From an uncultured bacterium (GTDB taxonomy: Bacteria > Cyanobacteriota > Vampirovibrionia > Obscuribacterales > Obscuribacteraceae), in the NCBI GenBank assembly GCA_903835185.1, contig CAILLX010000067.1:58256-122255 (forward strand): DNA of 64,000 nucleotides. The letters run 5' to 3'. Made by a program: the position numbers and the translations under genes. The notes beneath the pieces are model-generated. The model ran no database searches, was not told the DNA's origin, and saw only the letters and a program-made list of their open reading frames with translations. Below are positions 51,514-61,901 of this stretch, piece after piece (within the stretch, counting starts at the first letter, position 1; every line of letters starts with the position of its first letter).

Positions 51514-54500
51514 CTAAATCTCCTCAGGAGTGGCGATATCTTCTTCACTGTCATCGGGGGCAAATTTCTCTTCCTCCTCTTCCAGTTCGAGACCTGAGAC
51601 AGCTCTTCCTTCAGTGACAGTAACAGCGGCCGAAGGGACAAGCGGTTGTCTGCCTAGTTCGAGCAGTTCGGACTCAATGCCGATCTCTCCAAATGGGCTC
51701 ATACGTTTCATCCCGCGTGGACGGACTTCTTCCACCTCAGTCATAAGGTCGACTTCCATCTCGCCGCCTTCACGGGTACGTTTGGCGACTGAGACATCAA
51801 GTCCTATTGATTGCAGTTCACGGACCAGAACTTTGAAAGATTCTGGGATGCCTGGGCGTTTGAGATTCTCTCCTTTGACGATTGATTCGTAGGCCTTGGA
51901 ACGGCCGTTAACATCGTCAGACTTGATGGTGAGCATCTCTTGCAATGTGTAAGCACCACCAAAAGCTTCCAGCGCCCAGCACTCCATTTCTCCTAAACGC
52001 TGTCCGCCAAACTGAGCTTTTCCGCCTAGTGGCTGTTGGGTCACAAGAGAGTAAGGTCCTGTTGAACGGGCATGAATCTTATCGTCAACCAGGTGGACTA
52101 GCTTCATCATATAGATGCGGCCTATTGTCACTGCATTGTCGAAAGGATCACCTGTACGTCCGTCAAAGATGATAGCTTTGCCGCTGTCTGCGACCCAGTC
52201 AATGTTTGCGTGCTGTTTGCCTTTCCTGATTTCAGAGTGAACCAACTTGGAGGAGGCTTCCTTCTCGTACATTTCGTCGAAAGGAGGCACTTCATAACTC
52301 AATCCGGTGAGCATGGCTGCCAGACCCAAAAGAGTCTCATAAGTCTGTCCGACGTTCATACGGGAAGGGACACCCAGCGGATTAAGAACTATATCCACTG
52401 GTGTACCGTCAGGCAAGAATGGCATATCTTCTGGCGGCAGGATGCGGGCTACAATCCCTTTGTTGCCGTGACGTCCAGCACATTTGTCACCTACGCTAAC
52501 CTTGCGCTTTTGAGCAATATAAACACGGACGACTTTGTTGGCAACAGGTGGCAGTTCGTCTCCCTTCTCGCGATCGAAGACTTTAACGTCGACTACTCGA
52601 CCGCCTTCACCATGAGGCACGCGCAACGAGTTGTCGCGCACGTCGCGTGCTTTTTCACCAAATATGGCGCGGAGAAGCTTCTCTTCAGGCGGGTGCTCAG
52701 ACTCGCCTTTAGGTGTAATCTTACCCACCAGGATGTCGTCTGGATAAACGCGCGAACCGATACGCACGATGCCGTTTTCATCAAGGTGTCTTAACGACTC
52801 TTCTGAAACGTTAGGCACTTCGCGGGTAATTTCTTCAGGACCGAGCTTAGTGGAGCGGGCGTCAATTTCAAGCTTTTCAATATGGATTGACGTCAGGATG
52901 TCGTCATAAACCAGCCTCTGACTGATAAGGATTGCATCTTCAAAGTTGTATCCTTCCCAGGGCATAAAGGCTACAAGCAGATTACGTCCGACAGCCAGTT
53001 CGCCATCTTTAGTAGCTGCTCCGTCAGCAATAACCTGACCAGGTTTGACTGTGTCACCAACTGCCACAATCGGTTTTTGATTCAGGCAGGTGTCCTGGTT
53101 GGAGCGCTGAAACTTAGCCAGTTTGTACTTAATCAGCCTCTTGTCTTTGGCTCTGACATGGATAGCATTGCCAGAGACATACTCAACCGTGCCGTCGATG
53201 TCAGCTACAATCACCATCCCGGAGTCTCGTGCAGACTGTTTTTCTATGCCGGTTGTAACCAATGCCCGCTCTGTTTGAATGAGCGGAACTGACTGCCGTT
53301 GCATGTTAGAACCCATGAGTGCCCGGTTAGCGTCGTCGTGCTCCAGGAACGGGATAAGAGCTGTTCCGACTGAGACAATCTGAATTGGCGAGACGCCTAC
53401 ATAGTCCACGTGATCTGGTGTTGTTTCAATAAACTCAGACTTATAGCGAACTGGAATTAGTTCAGTTAAGAACTTTCCGTCTTCAGCAACCGGCACGTCA
53501 CCTGGTGCAACGCGGTAGCGGTCTTCTTCGTCAGCTGAGAGATAGTGCACTTGATCTGTACATCTGCCGCCAACAACCCGGCGGTAAGGTGTTTCTATAA
53601 AGCCGTATTCGTTGACACGGGCATGAGTGGCTAATGAGCCGATAAGACCAGCGTTAGGTCCTTCAGGAGTTTCGACAGGACAGATGCGTCCGTAGTGGCT
53701 GGGATGGATGTCGCGTACGGCAAATCCGGCCCGCTCCCTCGAGAGACCGCCAGGTCCTAGAGCTGACAGACGTCGTTTATGAGTCAATTCAGCTAACGGG
53801 TTGGTCTGATCCATGAATTGAGAAAGTTGCGAAGAGCCGAAGAACTCTCTGATGGCAGCAACCAACGGTTTAGTGTTTAAAAGGTTGGCTGGTGTAAGTG
53901 TATCGGCATCTTGCAGAGTCATGCGCTCGCGCACAATCCGCTCCAGTCGGGAAAGACCGATACGGAACTGATTTTGCAGCAGCTCGCCTACTGAACGGAT
54001 ACGACGATTGCCAAGATGGTCGATGTCATCGACCTGCCCTTCATCATAATTAAGACAGATCAAGTAGTCGACAGCAGCAACAATATCTTCTCTGGTTAAA
54101 GTCCTCTGAGCTTCAGATACTGAAAGGCTGAGCTTCTTATTCAACTTATAGCGACCGACCTTACCCAGGTCATAACGCTTATCGTCAAAGAAGCGACTGT
54201 CTATTATGTTCTGACCGCCTGCTACAGATGGCGGGTCGCCTGGTCTGAGCTTGCGGTAAACCTCAATGAGAGAGTCTTCGCGCGATTTAGTATTGTCTTT
54301 TTCAAGAGTCTTCTTAAGGAAGTCGCGGTGGCGGAAGATGGTCTCCATCTCCTGATCTGAATAGCCAAGGGCACGCAGGAGAGTTGTGGCTGGTAGCTTT
54401 CTATTTTTGTCTATCTTTACATAGATAATGTCATTGACATCAGTTTCAAATTTGAGCCAGGCGCCGCGGTTGGGAATAAGTGTAGCGCTGAAAGTTCTCT

Positions 54501-54969
54501 TTCCGTTAGCGTCGACTTCGCGCTTATAGTAGATGCCGGGGCTGCGGACAATCTGACTTACGATTACTCGTTCGGCGCCATTAATAATGAATGTGCCGCG
54601 GTCGGTCATCATTGGAATGTCGCCGACATAAATCTCTTGTTCTTTAATCTCGCCTATATCGCGGTTGACTAAACGCATCTGAATGCGAAGCTTCTTAGTG
54701 AAGCTGGCGTCCATAGCCCGGGCGTCTTCAGGCGTTTTAGGCTTGTTTGGTTCGGTGTGGTCGTCGAAGGTATAACTGGGCAGGAAGTGAAGCTCGAGTC
54801 TGCCTGTATAGTCGCGAATCGGACTGAAGGCGCGAAGCTCTTCGCCCAGTCCTTCGTCTATAAACCATTTGAAGGAACTCTTCTGGATTTCGGCAAGGTC
54901 TGGAAGGTTGGCGATACGAGAACTGCCGACCCCGAAGGTTCGGAAGCGCTCAGATAGTTCTAAAGCCAT
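51514..54969 (-). CDS. rpoB: RNA polymerase beta subunit
   Basis: 1151 aa; [78 protein letters not shown]. Confidence 0.99.
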   Translation of the reverse strand: MALELSERFRTFGVGSSRIANLPDLAEIQKSSFKWFIDEGLGEELRAFSPIRDYTGRLELHFLPSYTFDDHTEPNKPKTPEDARAMDASFTKKLRIQMRLVNRDIGEIKEQEIYVGDIPMMTDRGTFIINGAERVIVSQIVRSPGIYYKREVDANGKRTFSATLIPNRGAWLKFETDVNDIIYVKIDKNRKLPATTLLRALGYSDQEMETIFRHRDFLKKTLEKDNTKSREDSLIEVYRKLRPGDPPSVAGGQNIIDSRFFDDKRYDLGKVGRYKLNKKLSLSVSEAQRTLTREDIVAAVDYLICLNYDEGQVDDIDHLGNRRIRSVGELLQNQFRIGLSRLERIVRERMTLQDADTLTPANLLNTKPLVAAIREFFGSSQLSQFMDQTNPLAELTHKRRLSALGPGGLSRERAGFAVRDIHPSHYGRICPVETPEGPNAGLIGSLATHARVNEYGFIETPYRRVVGGRCTDQVHYLSADEEDRYRVAPGDVPVAEDGKFLTELIPVRYKSEFIETTPDHVDYVGVSPIQIVSVGTALIPFLEHDDANRALMGSNMQRQSVPLIQTERALVTTGIEKQSARDSGMVIVADIDGTVEYVSGNAIHVRAKDKRLIKYKLAKFQRSNQDTCLNQKPIVAVGDTVKPGQVIADGAATKDGELAVGRNLLVAFMPWEGYNFEDAILISQRLVYDDILTSIHIEKLEIDARSTKLGPEEITREVPNVSEESLRHLDENGIVRIGSRVYPDDILVGKITPKGESEHPPEEKLLRAIFGEKARDVRDNSLRVPHGEGGRVVDVKVFDREKGDELPPVANKVVRVYIAQKRKVSVGDKCAGRHGNKGIVARILPPEDMPFLPDGTPVDIVLNPLGVPSRMNVGQTYETLLGLAAMLTGLSYEVPPFDEMYEKEASSKLVHSEIRKGKQHANIDWVADSGKAIIFDGRTGDPFDNAVTIGRIYMMKLVHLVDDKIHARSTGPYSLVTQQPLGGKAQFGGQRLGEMECWALEAFGGAYTLQEMLTIKSDDVNGRSKAYESIVKGENLKRPGIPESFKVLVRELQSIGLDVSVAKRTREGGEMEVDLMTEVEEVRPRGMKRMSPFGEIGIESELLELGRQPLVPSAAVTVTEGRAVSGLELEEEEEKFAPDDSEEDIATPEEI

Positions 54970-55244
54970 TGACTACCTCTGAAACTGTGTATGGCTGGGA
55001 AAGCTCTTGTTTTAGCTGTAAAGAGTTTAAGTGTACGTAGGTAGTTATTTTATTGTCAATCAAACAAAGCTGCTCTGTGACAAGGAGGTTTTGAGCACAA
55101 TGCGAATTAAAATATTATCACGCGCCCGGGTGCGACTGCTGGCGCGGAGTTGCGGAACGATTAATTCTGGTTCAATATGTTTGTTTTTTGTTAATGTAAT
55201 TAAGACCTAAGTAACAGTTCTATTCTGACGATAAGATTACCTGT

Positions 55245-55341
55245 GGGGATGGAACATTGCTGGTGTGGTGCTCGGTCTTCAAAACCGCTATGGGGCAGCT
55301 AGACGCTGTCCTGGGTTGGTTCAATTCCAACGTATCCCCGA
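55245..55341 (+). tRNA. selC: Selenocysteine tRNA, anticodon TCA
   Basis: Acceptor GGGGATG/TATCCCC; anticodon region CGGT-CTTCAAA-ACCG with TCA at 55279-55281; long variable arm GGGCAGC...GCTGTCC; T-arm GTTGG-TTCAATT-CCAAC. Outside protein-coding genes. Confidence 0.88.
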
Positions 55342-55384
55342 TTATGTTTGCAGCCAGGCAGCCTGATGCTCTCAATGAGCAGCT

Positions 55385-56452
55385 TTGTTCTATTTAATGT
55401 TGAAAGCCGGACAAATTACATTTGGCTTAATGCATAAAGTGCTTTACAAACTTTATAAGCCGCTTATAATAAACCTGTTAACCGAACTATACAAACTAGA
55501 AAGGCGGCTTGCTTTGAGTTACCAACCAGGAGCCCTGGTCTGGCTAGATCAGTTTGCAGGCTATCTTGAAGTAGAACGCAATTACTCAACTCATACAATC
55601 AGAGCTTATATGAATGATCTTAAGCAGCTGATTGGTAGCGAAGAGGTGCCGGAGAGCGGCGGCACTGCTGCCAGCCTTGAGTCTGGACCACAGTCCGGCT
55701 GGCTGGAAGCTGAGCAGCTGAGAAATTACATCCATTCTATACAGGATAGATATAGCCGCCCCACCATGGCACGCAAAATTTCAGCTATAAGGACTTTCTG
55801 TCGCTATCTAAGGCGCGAGCAGATTATTGAAGAAGATCCGTCCAAGACTATGCAAGGTCCCAAGTTGGGGCGGAGACTGCCTCCTTGTCTCGATCGTGAT
55901 GAGGTGGCCCGCCTTTTCATGGCGGCAGACTCAAACTCAATTGGAATTAGAGACAGAGCAATCATGGAAACTCTTTATGCAACTGGCATGAGAGTGAGCG
56001 AACTGTGTGGTCTTACTGTTGCTGATTACAATGGACAGACGATGGAGATTCGCTGTCTTGGCAAAGGTTCTAAAGAGCGCATAGTTTTGCTTAACCAGAG
56101 TGCTAACGCCTGGCTGAAGAGATATCTTGGTGAGCACTGGTCGCGCCTTGCTGGCACCGGTCAGCCAACAAGTGATTCACCGCTTTTTGTCAGCCGTGAG
56201 GCTACTCCGCTGTCCACCAGGTCGGTACATCGGATTGTGCTTAAATACGCCAACAAGGCAGGTATTAACAAAGTAATTACACCGCACACTTTGCGCCATA
56301 CTTTTGCTACCCACCTTCTAGAAGGCGGAGCTGACTTGCGTGTTGTGCAAGATCTGCTCGGGCATTCAAGCATAAGCACAACCCAGATCTATACACATGT
56401 GAGTTTGGAGCGTCTGCGGAGTATTTATATGTCAAGCCACCCGAGAGCTTAG
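55385..56452 (+). CDS. Tyrosine recombinase (XerC/XerD-like)
   Basis: Core-binding YSTHTIRAYMNDLKQL; catalytic ATGMRVSELCGL, TPHTLRHTFATHLLEGGADLRVVQDLLGHSSISTTQIYTHV. Real start probably the TTG near 55517. Confidence 0.95.
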   Translation: MFYLMLKAGQITFGLMHKVLYKLYKPLIINLLTELYKLERRLALSYQPGALVWLDQFAGYLEVERNYSTHTIRAYMNDLKQLIGSEEVPESGGTAASLESGPQSGWLEAEQLRNYIHSIQDRYSRPTMARKISAIRTFCRYLRREQIIEEDPSKTMQGPKLGRRLPPCLDRDEVARLFMAADSNSIGIRDRAIMETLYATGMRVSELCGLTVADYNGQTMEIRCLGKGSKERIVLLNQSANAWLKRYLGEHWSRLAGTGQPTSDSPLFVSREATPLSTRSVHRIVLKYANKAGINKVITPHTLRHTFATHLLEGGADLRVVQDLLGHSSISTTQIYTHVSLERLRSIYMSSHPRA

Positions 56453-56648
56453 GATTATCTGCTCATTGCCTCATTGAGTTAAACTGCATCCTGGCAGCTG
56501 TGCTGCACCGGTCTTCCGGCGCCTACTAGCTGCCCGGCTTGTCATGTCCGGCGGATGCCAATAGTTGCCTGATATAATGACTGCCGTTGTTAAACGGTTG
56601 CGGTCGTTTCCGCCCCTAGATCTGATGAGATAACCAACTGATAAGACT

Positions 56649-58943
56649 GTGCCGAGACGCCGAACATTGCGAAAACGTCAGAAACCTGCAGGGCTGCTAG
56701 GTTTTTTTGCCGGAGTGTTTAAGACTCTCTTCGTCATAGCATTCATTGTTCTGGCTCTCGGCGGCGGCTATCTAGGCGCTTCTCTCTGGAAGCAGATCAA
56801 GGATCTTCCTGATGTGGCAATTTTGGAACGGTATGAGCCTATTGAGGCTATCCAGATATTTGATCGTAATGATCATCTTGTGTGCACAGTGGAAGGGGAT
56901 GAAGACAGGCGGGTAGTGCCGCTGTCTCAAATCTCTACTCAGATGCAACAGGCTATGTTGGCGGCTGAAGATCACCACTTTTTCGAGCACCATGGCGTTA
57001 ACCCTGTAAGTGTCTTCCGTGCTTTCTGGGTCAATCTGGCTGCCGGGCATGTGAAGGAAGGCGGTTCGACAATTACTCAGCAGCTGGTGAAGAATCTCTT
57101 CTTTAATGACGCTGGCAGAACAGTGGATCGAAAAATAAAAGAGGCTTGTATGGCGTACGAGCTGGAGAGGCGTTACTCCAAGCAGAAAATTCTTGAGCTT
57201 TATCTCAATCAGGTCTTTTTTGGCAACGGTGGCTATGGTATCGAGCGGGCTGCTTCGCGTTATTTTAGTAAGAGTGCAGCTGCTCTCGATCTTGCTGAGG
57301 CAGCATTTCTAGCCGGTCTGGTCAAGGCGCCTTCAGAGCTGGCAGTGGATCGCGTAGCTGCTATTGCGCGCCAGAAAGAGATTCTCGACAAAATGGTCGA
57401 ATACGGTTACGTTACGCCATCCCAGGCGGAGGCAGCCCGCACAGAGCAGCTTGTCTTCAAAAGAGGTCTTAACCCGCTCCAGAGATATCCTTATTATGTA
57501 AGTCATGTCCTCCAGCTTCTGCGCGATCGTTTTAGTCAGGCGGAAATGCGTCGTCAGGGCTTGCGGGTTTACACCAATCTTGATCCGGCAGCTCAAGAAG
57601 CAGCAGAAGAAGTGCTGACTGAAGCTATTAGCAAGGCACCCAAAGGTGTCAGTCAGGGTGCGCTTGTCTCAGTTTCAGTTGCTGATGGTGGTGTTGTTGC
57701 TCTTGTTGGTGGTGTGGGTGACTTCTGGAAAAATCAATGGAACAGGGCCACCAACCCGCACACTGCAGGATCTTCTTTTAAGCCATATGTCTATTTAACA
57801 GCTTTCGCAAAGGGGAGCTTAAACCCGACAAGCATCATTGCTGACGAGCCGCTGGTTGTGAAGCAACCTTGGGGGCTGCCTGATTACTGTCCGAAAAACT
57901 TTGATCACAAGTTCCTCGGCAAGATACCGGTCAAAAAAGCTTTGGCTCTGTCTCGCAACGTCTGCTCTGTACGTATTGCCCAGCTGGTCGGAATAGATAG
58001 TGTGGTTGAGACTGCCAGGTTGGCTGGTATTACAACTAAGCTTGATCCTAATCTCTCACTGGCACTGGGAAGTTCTGCTGTCTCGCCTTTAGAACAAGCT
58101 GGAGCATATGCTACTTTTGCCCGTGGAGGCGTTTCTATTCGTCCGCAGGTGTTGAGACGGATTGAAAATAACAAAGGGCAGGTCATCGAGATGTTTGAGT
58201 CACGTGTGGAGAAAGTCTTCGAACCAGAGCCGATTGCTCAACTTGTCGAGTGTATGCAGGAAGTCGTGAGAGCCGGTACTGGAACGCAGGCTAAGCTGCC
58301 TGACAGACCGGTGGCAGGCAAGACCGGTACTGCCGACGAGTCTAAGGACATCTGGTTTATCGGTTTTACTCCTGACCTGGTGACGTCAATCTGGGCTGGC
58401 AATGACGATAATCTGCCGATTCCGGGGACTCATGTCACAGGCGGAGATGTGATGGCTAAGATCTGGAAAACATACAATTTAGCTTATTACAGTAAACATC
58501 CGACAGCTCCAGGCTCTTTTGTAAGCTCCAGCCGCCTGGTTGACGAAGGGTCAAAACGGCAGCCAGGGAAAGAGGAAGGTCAACAACTTCTCCCGGCTCC
58601 TCTGTTTCCTGCTCCTGATATGACTTCTGTAAAAGATGGGAGCATAAGCTCTCACAGTAGTGACAGCGCCTTGCCAGACAATAGGGCGATACCAAATCCA
58701 GTGCCCGCGGCCAACTCTGCGCCTCTTCCGGCACCAAGTCCGGCGCCAGCAGCATTGCCTCAGAACCCCTCTCAAGCACCGGGACACGAGGACACACTGC
58801 ATCGACTCCGGCTGCCATCGCCCGAGTTTGCACCGGTTTCGGACAAGGGTGCCGCTGGTGTAATGGCTCCTTCTCCTGATCACGGTGGAGGTGGAGCCGC
58901 AACCGTTCCAGATCCACGCCAGGGGGCAGCTAACTACAGATGA
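56649..58943 (+). CDS. Penicillin-binding protein 1A-like bifunctional transglycosylase/transpeptidase with Pro/Ala-rich tail
   Basis: GT51 motifs AAEDHHFFEHHGVNP, GGSTITQQLVKNLFF, ELERRYSKQKILELYLNQVFFG; transpeptidase AGSSFKPYVY, SRNV, KTGTADE. Confidence 0.95.
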   Translation: MPRRRTLRKRQKPAGLLGFFAGVFKTLFVIAFIVLALGGGYLGASLWKQIKDLPDVAILERYEPIEAIQIFDRNDHLVCTVEGDEDRRVVPLSQISTQMQQAMLAAEDHHFFEHHGVNPVSVFRAFWVNLAAGHVKEGGSTITQQLVKNLFFNDAGRTVDRKIKEACMAYELERRYSKQKILELYLNQVFFGNGGYGIERAASRYFSKSAAALDLAEAAFLAGLVKAPSELAVDRVAAIARQKEILDKMVEYGYVTPSQAEAARTEQLVFKRGLNPLQRYPYYVSHVLQLLRDRFSQAEMRRQGLRVYTNLDPAAQEAAEEVLTEAISKAPKGVSQGALVSVSVADGGVVALVGGVGDFWKNQWNRATNPHTAGSSFKPYVYLTAFAKGSLNPTSIIADEPLVVKQPWGLPDYCPKNFDHKFLGKIPVKKALALSRNVCSVRIAQLVGIDSVVETARLAGITTKLDPNLSLALGSSAVSPLEQAGAYATFARGGVSIRPQVLRRIENNKGQVIEMFESRVEKVFEPEPIAQLVECMQEVVRAGTGTQAKLPDRPVAGKTGTADESKDIWFIGFTPDLVTSIWAGNDDNLPIPGTHVTGGDVMAKIWKTYNLAYYSKHPTAPGSFVSSSRLVDEGSKRQPGKEEGQQLLPAPLFPAPDMTSVKDGSISSHSSDSALPDNRAIPNPVPAANSAPLPAPSPAPAALPQNPSQAPGHEDTLHRLRLPSPEFAPVSDKGAAGVMAPSPDHGGGGAATVPDPRQGAANYR

Positions 58944-59049
58944 GGTAAGTATGCCTGGCTTACATACGTTTGCCAGAAAGATTCATATGCATGGCGAGGA
59001 TTATATTAACGTAGACCTGTAGCTCACTTCGCTATAAACTTGAGACCTG

Positions 59050-60372
59050 GTGTGGACTGGCGGAGGGGAGCTGATGGGTGAATCCAAGTGGGTCGGACTG
59101 TTAGGTGTGGCAGCTATTCTTGGTGTTGCTTTCCTGATGTCAAACAATCGCAAGGCGATTAATTACCGCCTGGTTGTGTCTGGTCTGATTTTGCAACTGG
59201 GAATGGCTCTTTTTGTGCTCAAAGTAGAGCTTGGGCAACAACTTTTTCGCCAGATTGGCGATGGTATCACAGCGTTGCTTCACTTCTCTGATGCTGGAGC
59301 CGGTTTTGTTTTTGGACCGCTGGTAAAAAATTCTGACATCATGCTCAAACTGTTTGGTCCTGGCGCTGACTATATTTTCTCTTTTCGGGTGGTGCCTACC
59401 ATTATTTTTGTCTCCAGCCTGGTATCCATCTCATACTACCTCGGGATTATGCAGAAAGTAGTGCAGGTGGTGGCAAGGGTGGTGGCATTTGTGATGGGGG
59501 CAAGCGGTAGTGAAGCTCTCTCCAATGCTGCAAGCGTATTTGTTGGGCAGGTCGAGTCGCAGCTGCTTATCCGTCCCTATGTGCCTTCTATGACTATGTC
59601 AGAGCTGCTTGCTTCTATGTCTGGATCGATGGCTTGTGTAGCTGGTGGTGTTCTTGCTGTGTATATTGGGCTTGGCATTAAGGCAAGTTATCTCTTGACT
59701 GCCAGTATTATGGCAGCCCCGGGTGCCCTGGTGATCGCTAAAATCGTTTGGCCTGAAACAGAAGAGTCAAAGACAAAAGGCAAAGTTTCAATTGAAGTGA
59801 AGCGAACCAATGCCAATATTATTGATGCAGCAGCGCATGGTGCTTCTGACGGTTTGCGAATTGGTTTGAATGTGGTCGCGATGTTGATTGCTTTTATAGC
59901 TCTTATTGCAATGGCTGATGCCTGCCTTGGCTTGCTGGGACGGCAGCTCTCCTTGTGGGGGATGCGTGCGGACGCAGTTGGTCTGGATTTGTCCCATATG
60001 CGTTTACAAGATATCTTCGGTTGTGTCTTTGCTCCTATAGCCTGGCTATTGGGAGTTCCCTGGGTCGATGCACACACTGTTGGCCGTTTGATGGGTGAGA
60101 AGATGGTGATCAACGAGTTTGTTGCTTATTCCGATATGTCTGCCATGCTCAAAGGCTTGAGCACAGCTCATATTGGTGCTCATGCTGAAACAATCGCCAC
60201 TTTTGCTCTTTGTGGCTTTGCCAACTTCTCTTCAATTGCCATTCAGATAGGAGGCATCGGTGAAATTGCCCCAACTCGTCGGCAAGATCTGGCCAGATTG
60301 GGAGTCAAAGCACTTATCTGTGGCACGATGGCTAGCTATTTGTCCGCAACTCTAGCCGGTTTACTGGGCTGA
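59050..60372 (+). CDS. NupC-family concentrative nucleoside transporter
   Basis: VFGPLVKNSDIMLK, GQVESQLLIRPYVPSMTMSELLASMSGSMACVAGGVLAVYIGLG, GKVMVNEFVAY-like segment, ALCGFANFSSIAIQIGGIG. Confidence 0.93.
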   Translation: MWTGGGELMGESKWVGLLGVAAILGVAFLMSNNRKAINYRLVVSGLILQLGMALFVLKVELGQQLFRQIGDGITALLHFSDAGAGFVFGPLVKNSDIMLKLFGPGADYIFSFRVVPTIIFVSSLVSISYYLGIMQKVVQVVARVVAFVMGASGSEALSNAASVFVGQVESQLLIRPYVPSMTMSELLASMSGSMACVAGGVLAVYIGLGIKASYLLTASIMAAPGALVIAKIVWPETEESKTKGKVSIEVKRTNANIIDAAAHGASDGLRIGLNVVAMLIAFIALIAMADACLGLLGRQLSLWGMRADAVGLDLSHMRLQDIFGCVFAPIAWLLGVPWVDAHTVGRLMGEKMVINEFVAYSDMSAMLKGLSTAHIGAHAETIATFALCGFANFSSIAIQIGGIGEIAPTRRQDLARLGVKALICGTMASYLSATLAGLLG

Positions 60373-60653
60373 TGGCAGTGCATTTGATTTTCGAGCATAT
60401 GATAGCTGTTACCATTCTTGCTGATTTTGGCATGCAGATGGCGGTAAGCAACAGCGGTGGCAAAGGGAAGGCTATCTACGCATGCACGCAACTCCCGGGA
60501 AGGCGTAGGCGTTAAGGATAATGGATGGCAAGTGTTGTTGCAGGAGCGGTATAATCCAGTCTCAAGTATTGCTCAGCGCCCAATCGATTGTCGGCAACAT
60601 GAGCATATGAAAAATGTAAGCAGTCTTGCGTAGTGACCTGAGGTAATTCTTAA

Positions 60654-61892
60654 ATGCGTTTGCTCTTTTTGTTGCCAGCAAATGCAATTTCAGGTGGTGT
60701 CTTTGTAGTATTCGAGCATGCCAGGAGATTGCAAGCGCGTGGGCATGAGGTTACGCTTGCTTTTGCGGATATTGCCTCAAATAAGAACATTTCTATATAC
60801 CCTGGAATGGAGGACGTCGAGACAGTATATCTCACCGAGATTGCACAGGAGCGTGTGTTCGACATTGCATTGGCAACCTGGTGGGAGACGGCTTATTTAA
60901 TTCACAAAGTTACGGCAAAGCATTACGGTTATTTTGTTCAGGCAAGAGAGTCCTATTTTTATTCCCAGGAGAGTATTTTTCCGTTGCTGGTTCAACACAG
61001 CTATAATGCTGGATTTCATGTACTAACTATATCGAGATCGCTGTCCAAATATCTTTCTAGTTGGTTAGGGTATGAACCGGCAGTGATACCGAATGCTGTT
61101 GAGTCCGAGGTTTTTGCTTCCAGTGTACCAATTCTGCCCCCGGCTTCCGGCTTCCGGAGGGTTCTGGTTGAAGGTGTTCCGCGTTCTCATGTAAAGCGCA
61201 CTGAGTTGGCGCTGGAAGTTCTTGAGCACTTCCCAGAGCTAGAGGTGGTGCTACTTTCTCAGTGCGATAAACCAGATGGTAAATATTCGGTATCTCACAC
61301 TTTTGAAGCAATACCCTACTCACATGTGCCGCCTATTTACCGCTCTTGTGACTTTATTCTCAAGCTCAGCCGGGAGGAGAGTTTTGCTCGTCCAGTACTG
61401 GAAATGTTTGCTGCGGGAGGGACGGCCGTCGTTGCAGAATTTGCTGGTCATGAGGAATATATATTGCATGATCACAATGCGCTTACAGTACCGGTCAATG
61501 ACAAGGATGCAGCTATTAAGGCAGTTGCCAGGCTGATTGGAGAACCAGGATTAATGGCGCGACTAAGCCGGGAAGCCTCTGCCACTGCCCGAACACGCTG
61601 CTTGGGACAATCTAACGACCTGCTGGCTGATGAATTGGACCAGATTTTTGCAAGTGAAATTACAAAGCATCGGCCGCTTGAGGAATTGTGGAGCTCATTC
61701 ACTGCTGCTGGCGGAATTCGACAGTACGAGTCTACACTGGAAAAGATGCAGAATCAGTGTGAGTCTTTGGTCGCTGAAAATACTTCTCTGCGCAACACGA
61801 TTGAAAAAATTACTTGTAGCTATTCCTATCAGCTCGGAAATAAAATTGCTAAACCGCTAAGACATGTGCGTAAGTTACTCAATTTGTATTAG
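60654..61892 (+). CDS. Glycosyltransferase (GT4/GT1-like)
   Basis: MRLLFLLPANAISGGVFVVFEHARRLQARGHEVTLA; SREESFARPVLEMFAAGGTAVVAEFAGHEEYILHDHNALTVPVND. Confidence 0.9.
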   Translation: MRLLFLLPANAISGGVFVVFEHARRLQARGHEVTLAFADIASNKNISIYPGMEDVETVYLTEIAQERVFDIALATWWETAYLIHKVTAKHYGYFVQARESYFYSQESIFPLLVQHSYNAGFHVLTISRSLSKYLSSWLGYEPAVIPNAVESEVFASSVPILPPASGFRRVLVEGVPRSHVKRTELALEVLEHFPELEVVLLSQCDKPDGKYSVSHTFEAIPYSHVPPIYRSCDFILKLSREESFARPVLEMFAAGGTAVVAEFAGHEEYILHDHNALTVPVNDKDAAIKAVARLIGEPGLMARLSREASATARTRCLGQSNDLLADELDQIFASEITKHRPLEELWSSFTAAGGIRQYESTLEKMQNQCESLVAENTSLRNTIEKITCSYSYQLGNKIAKPLRHVRKLLNLY

Positions 61893-61901
61893 GATACTGG
61901 A

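Noticed and set aside
52210-52794. 194-aa ORF antisense to rpoB
   Set aside because: Lies entirely inside the conserved rpoB gene; most likely a compositional artefact.
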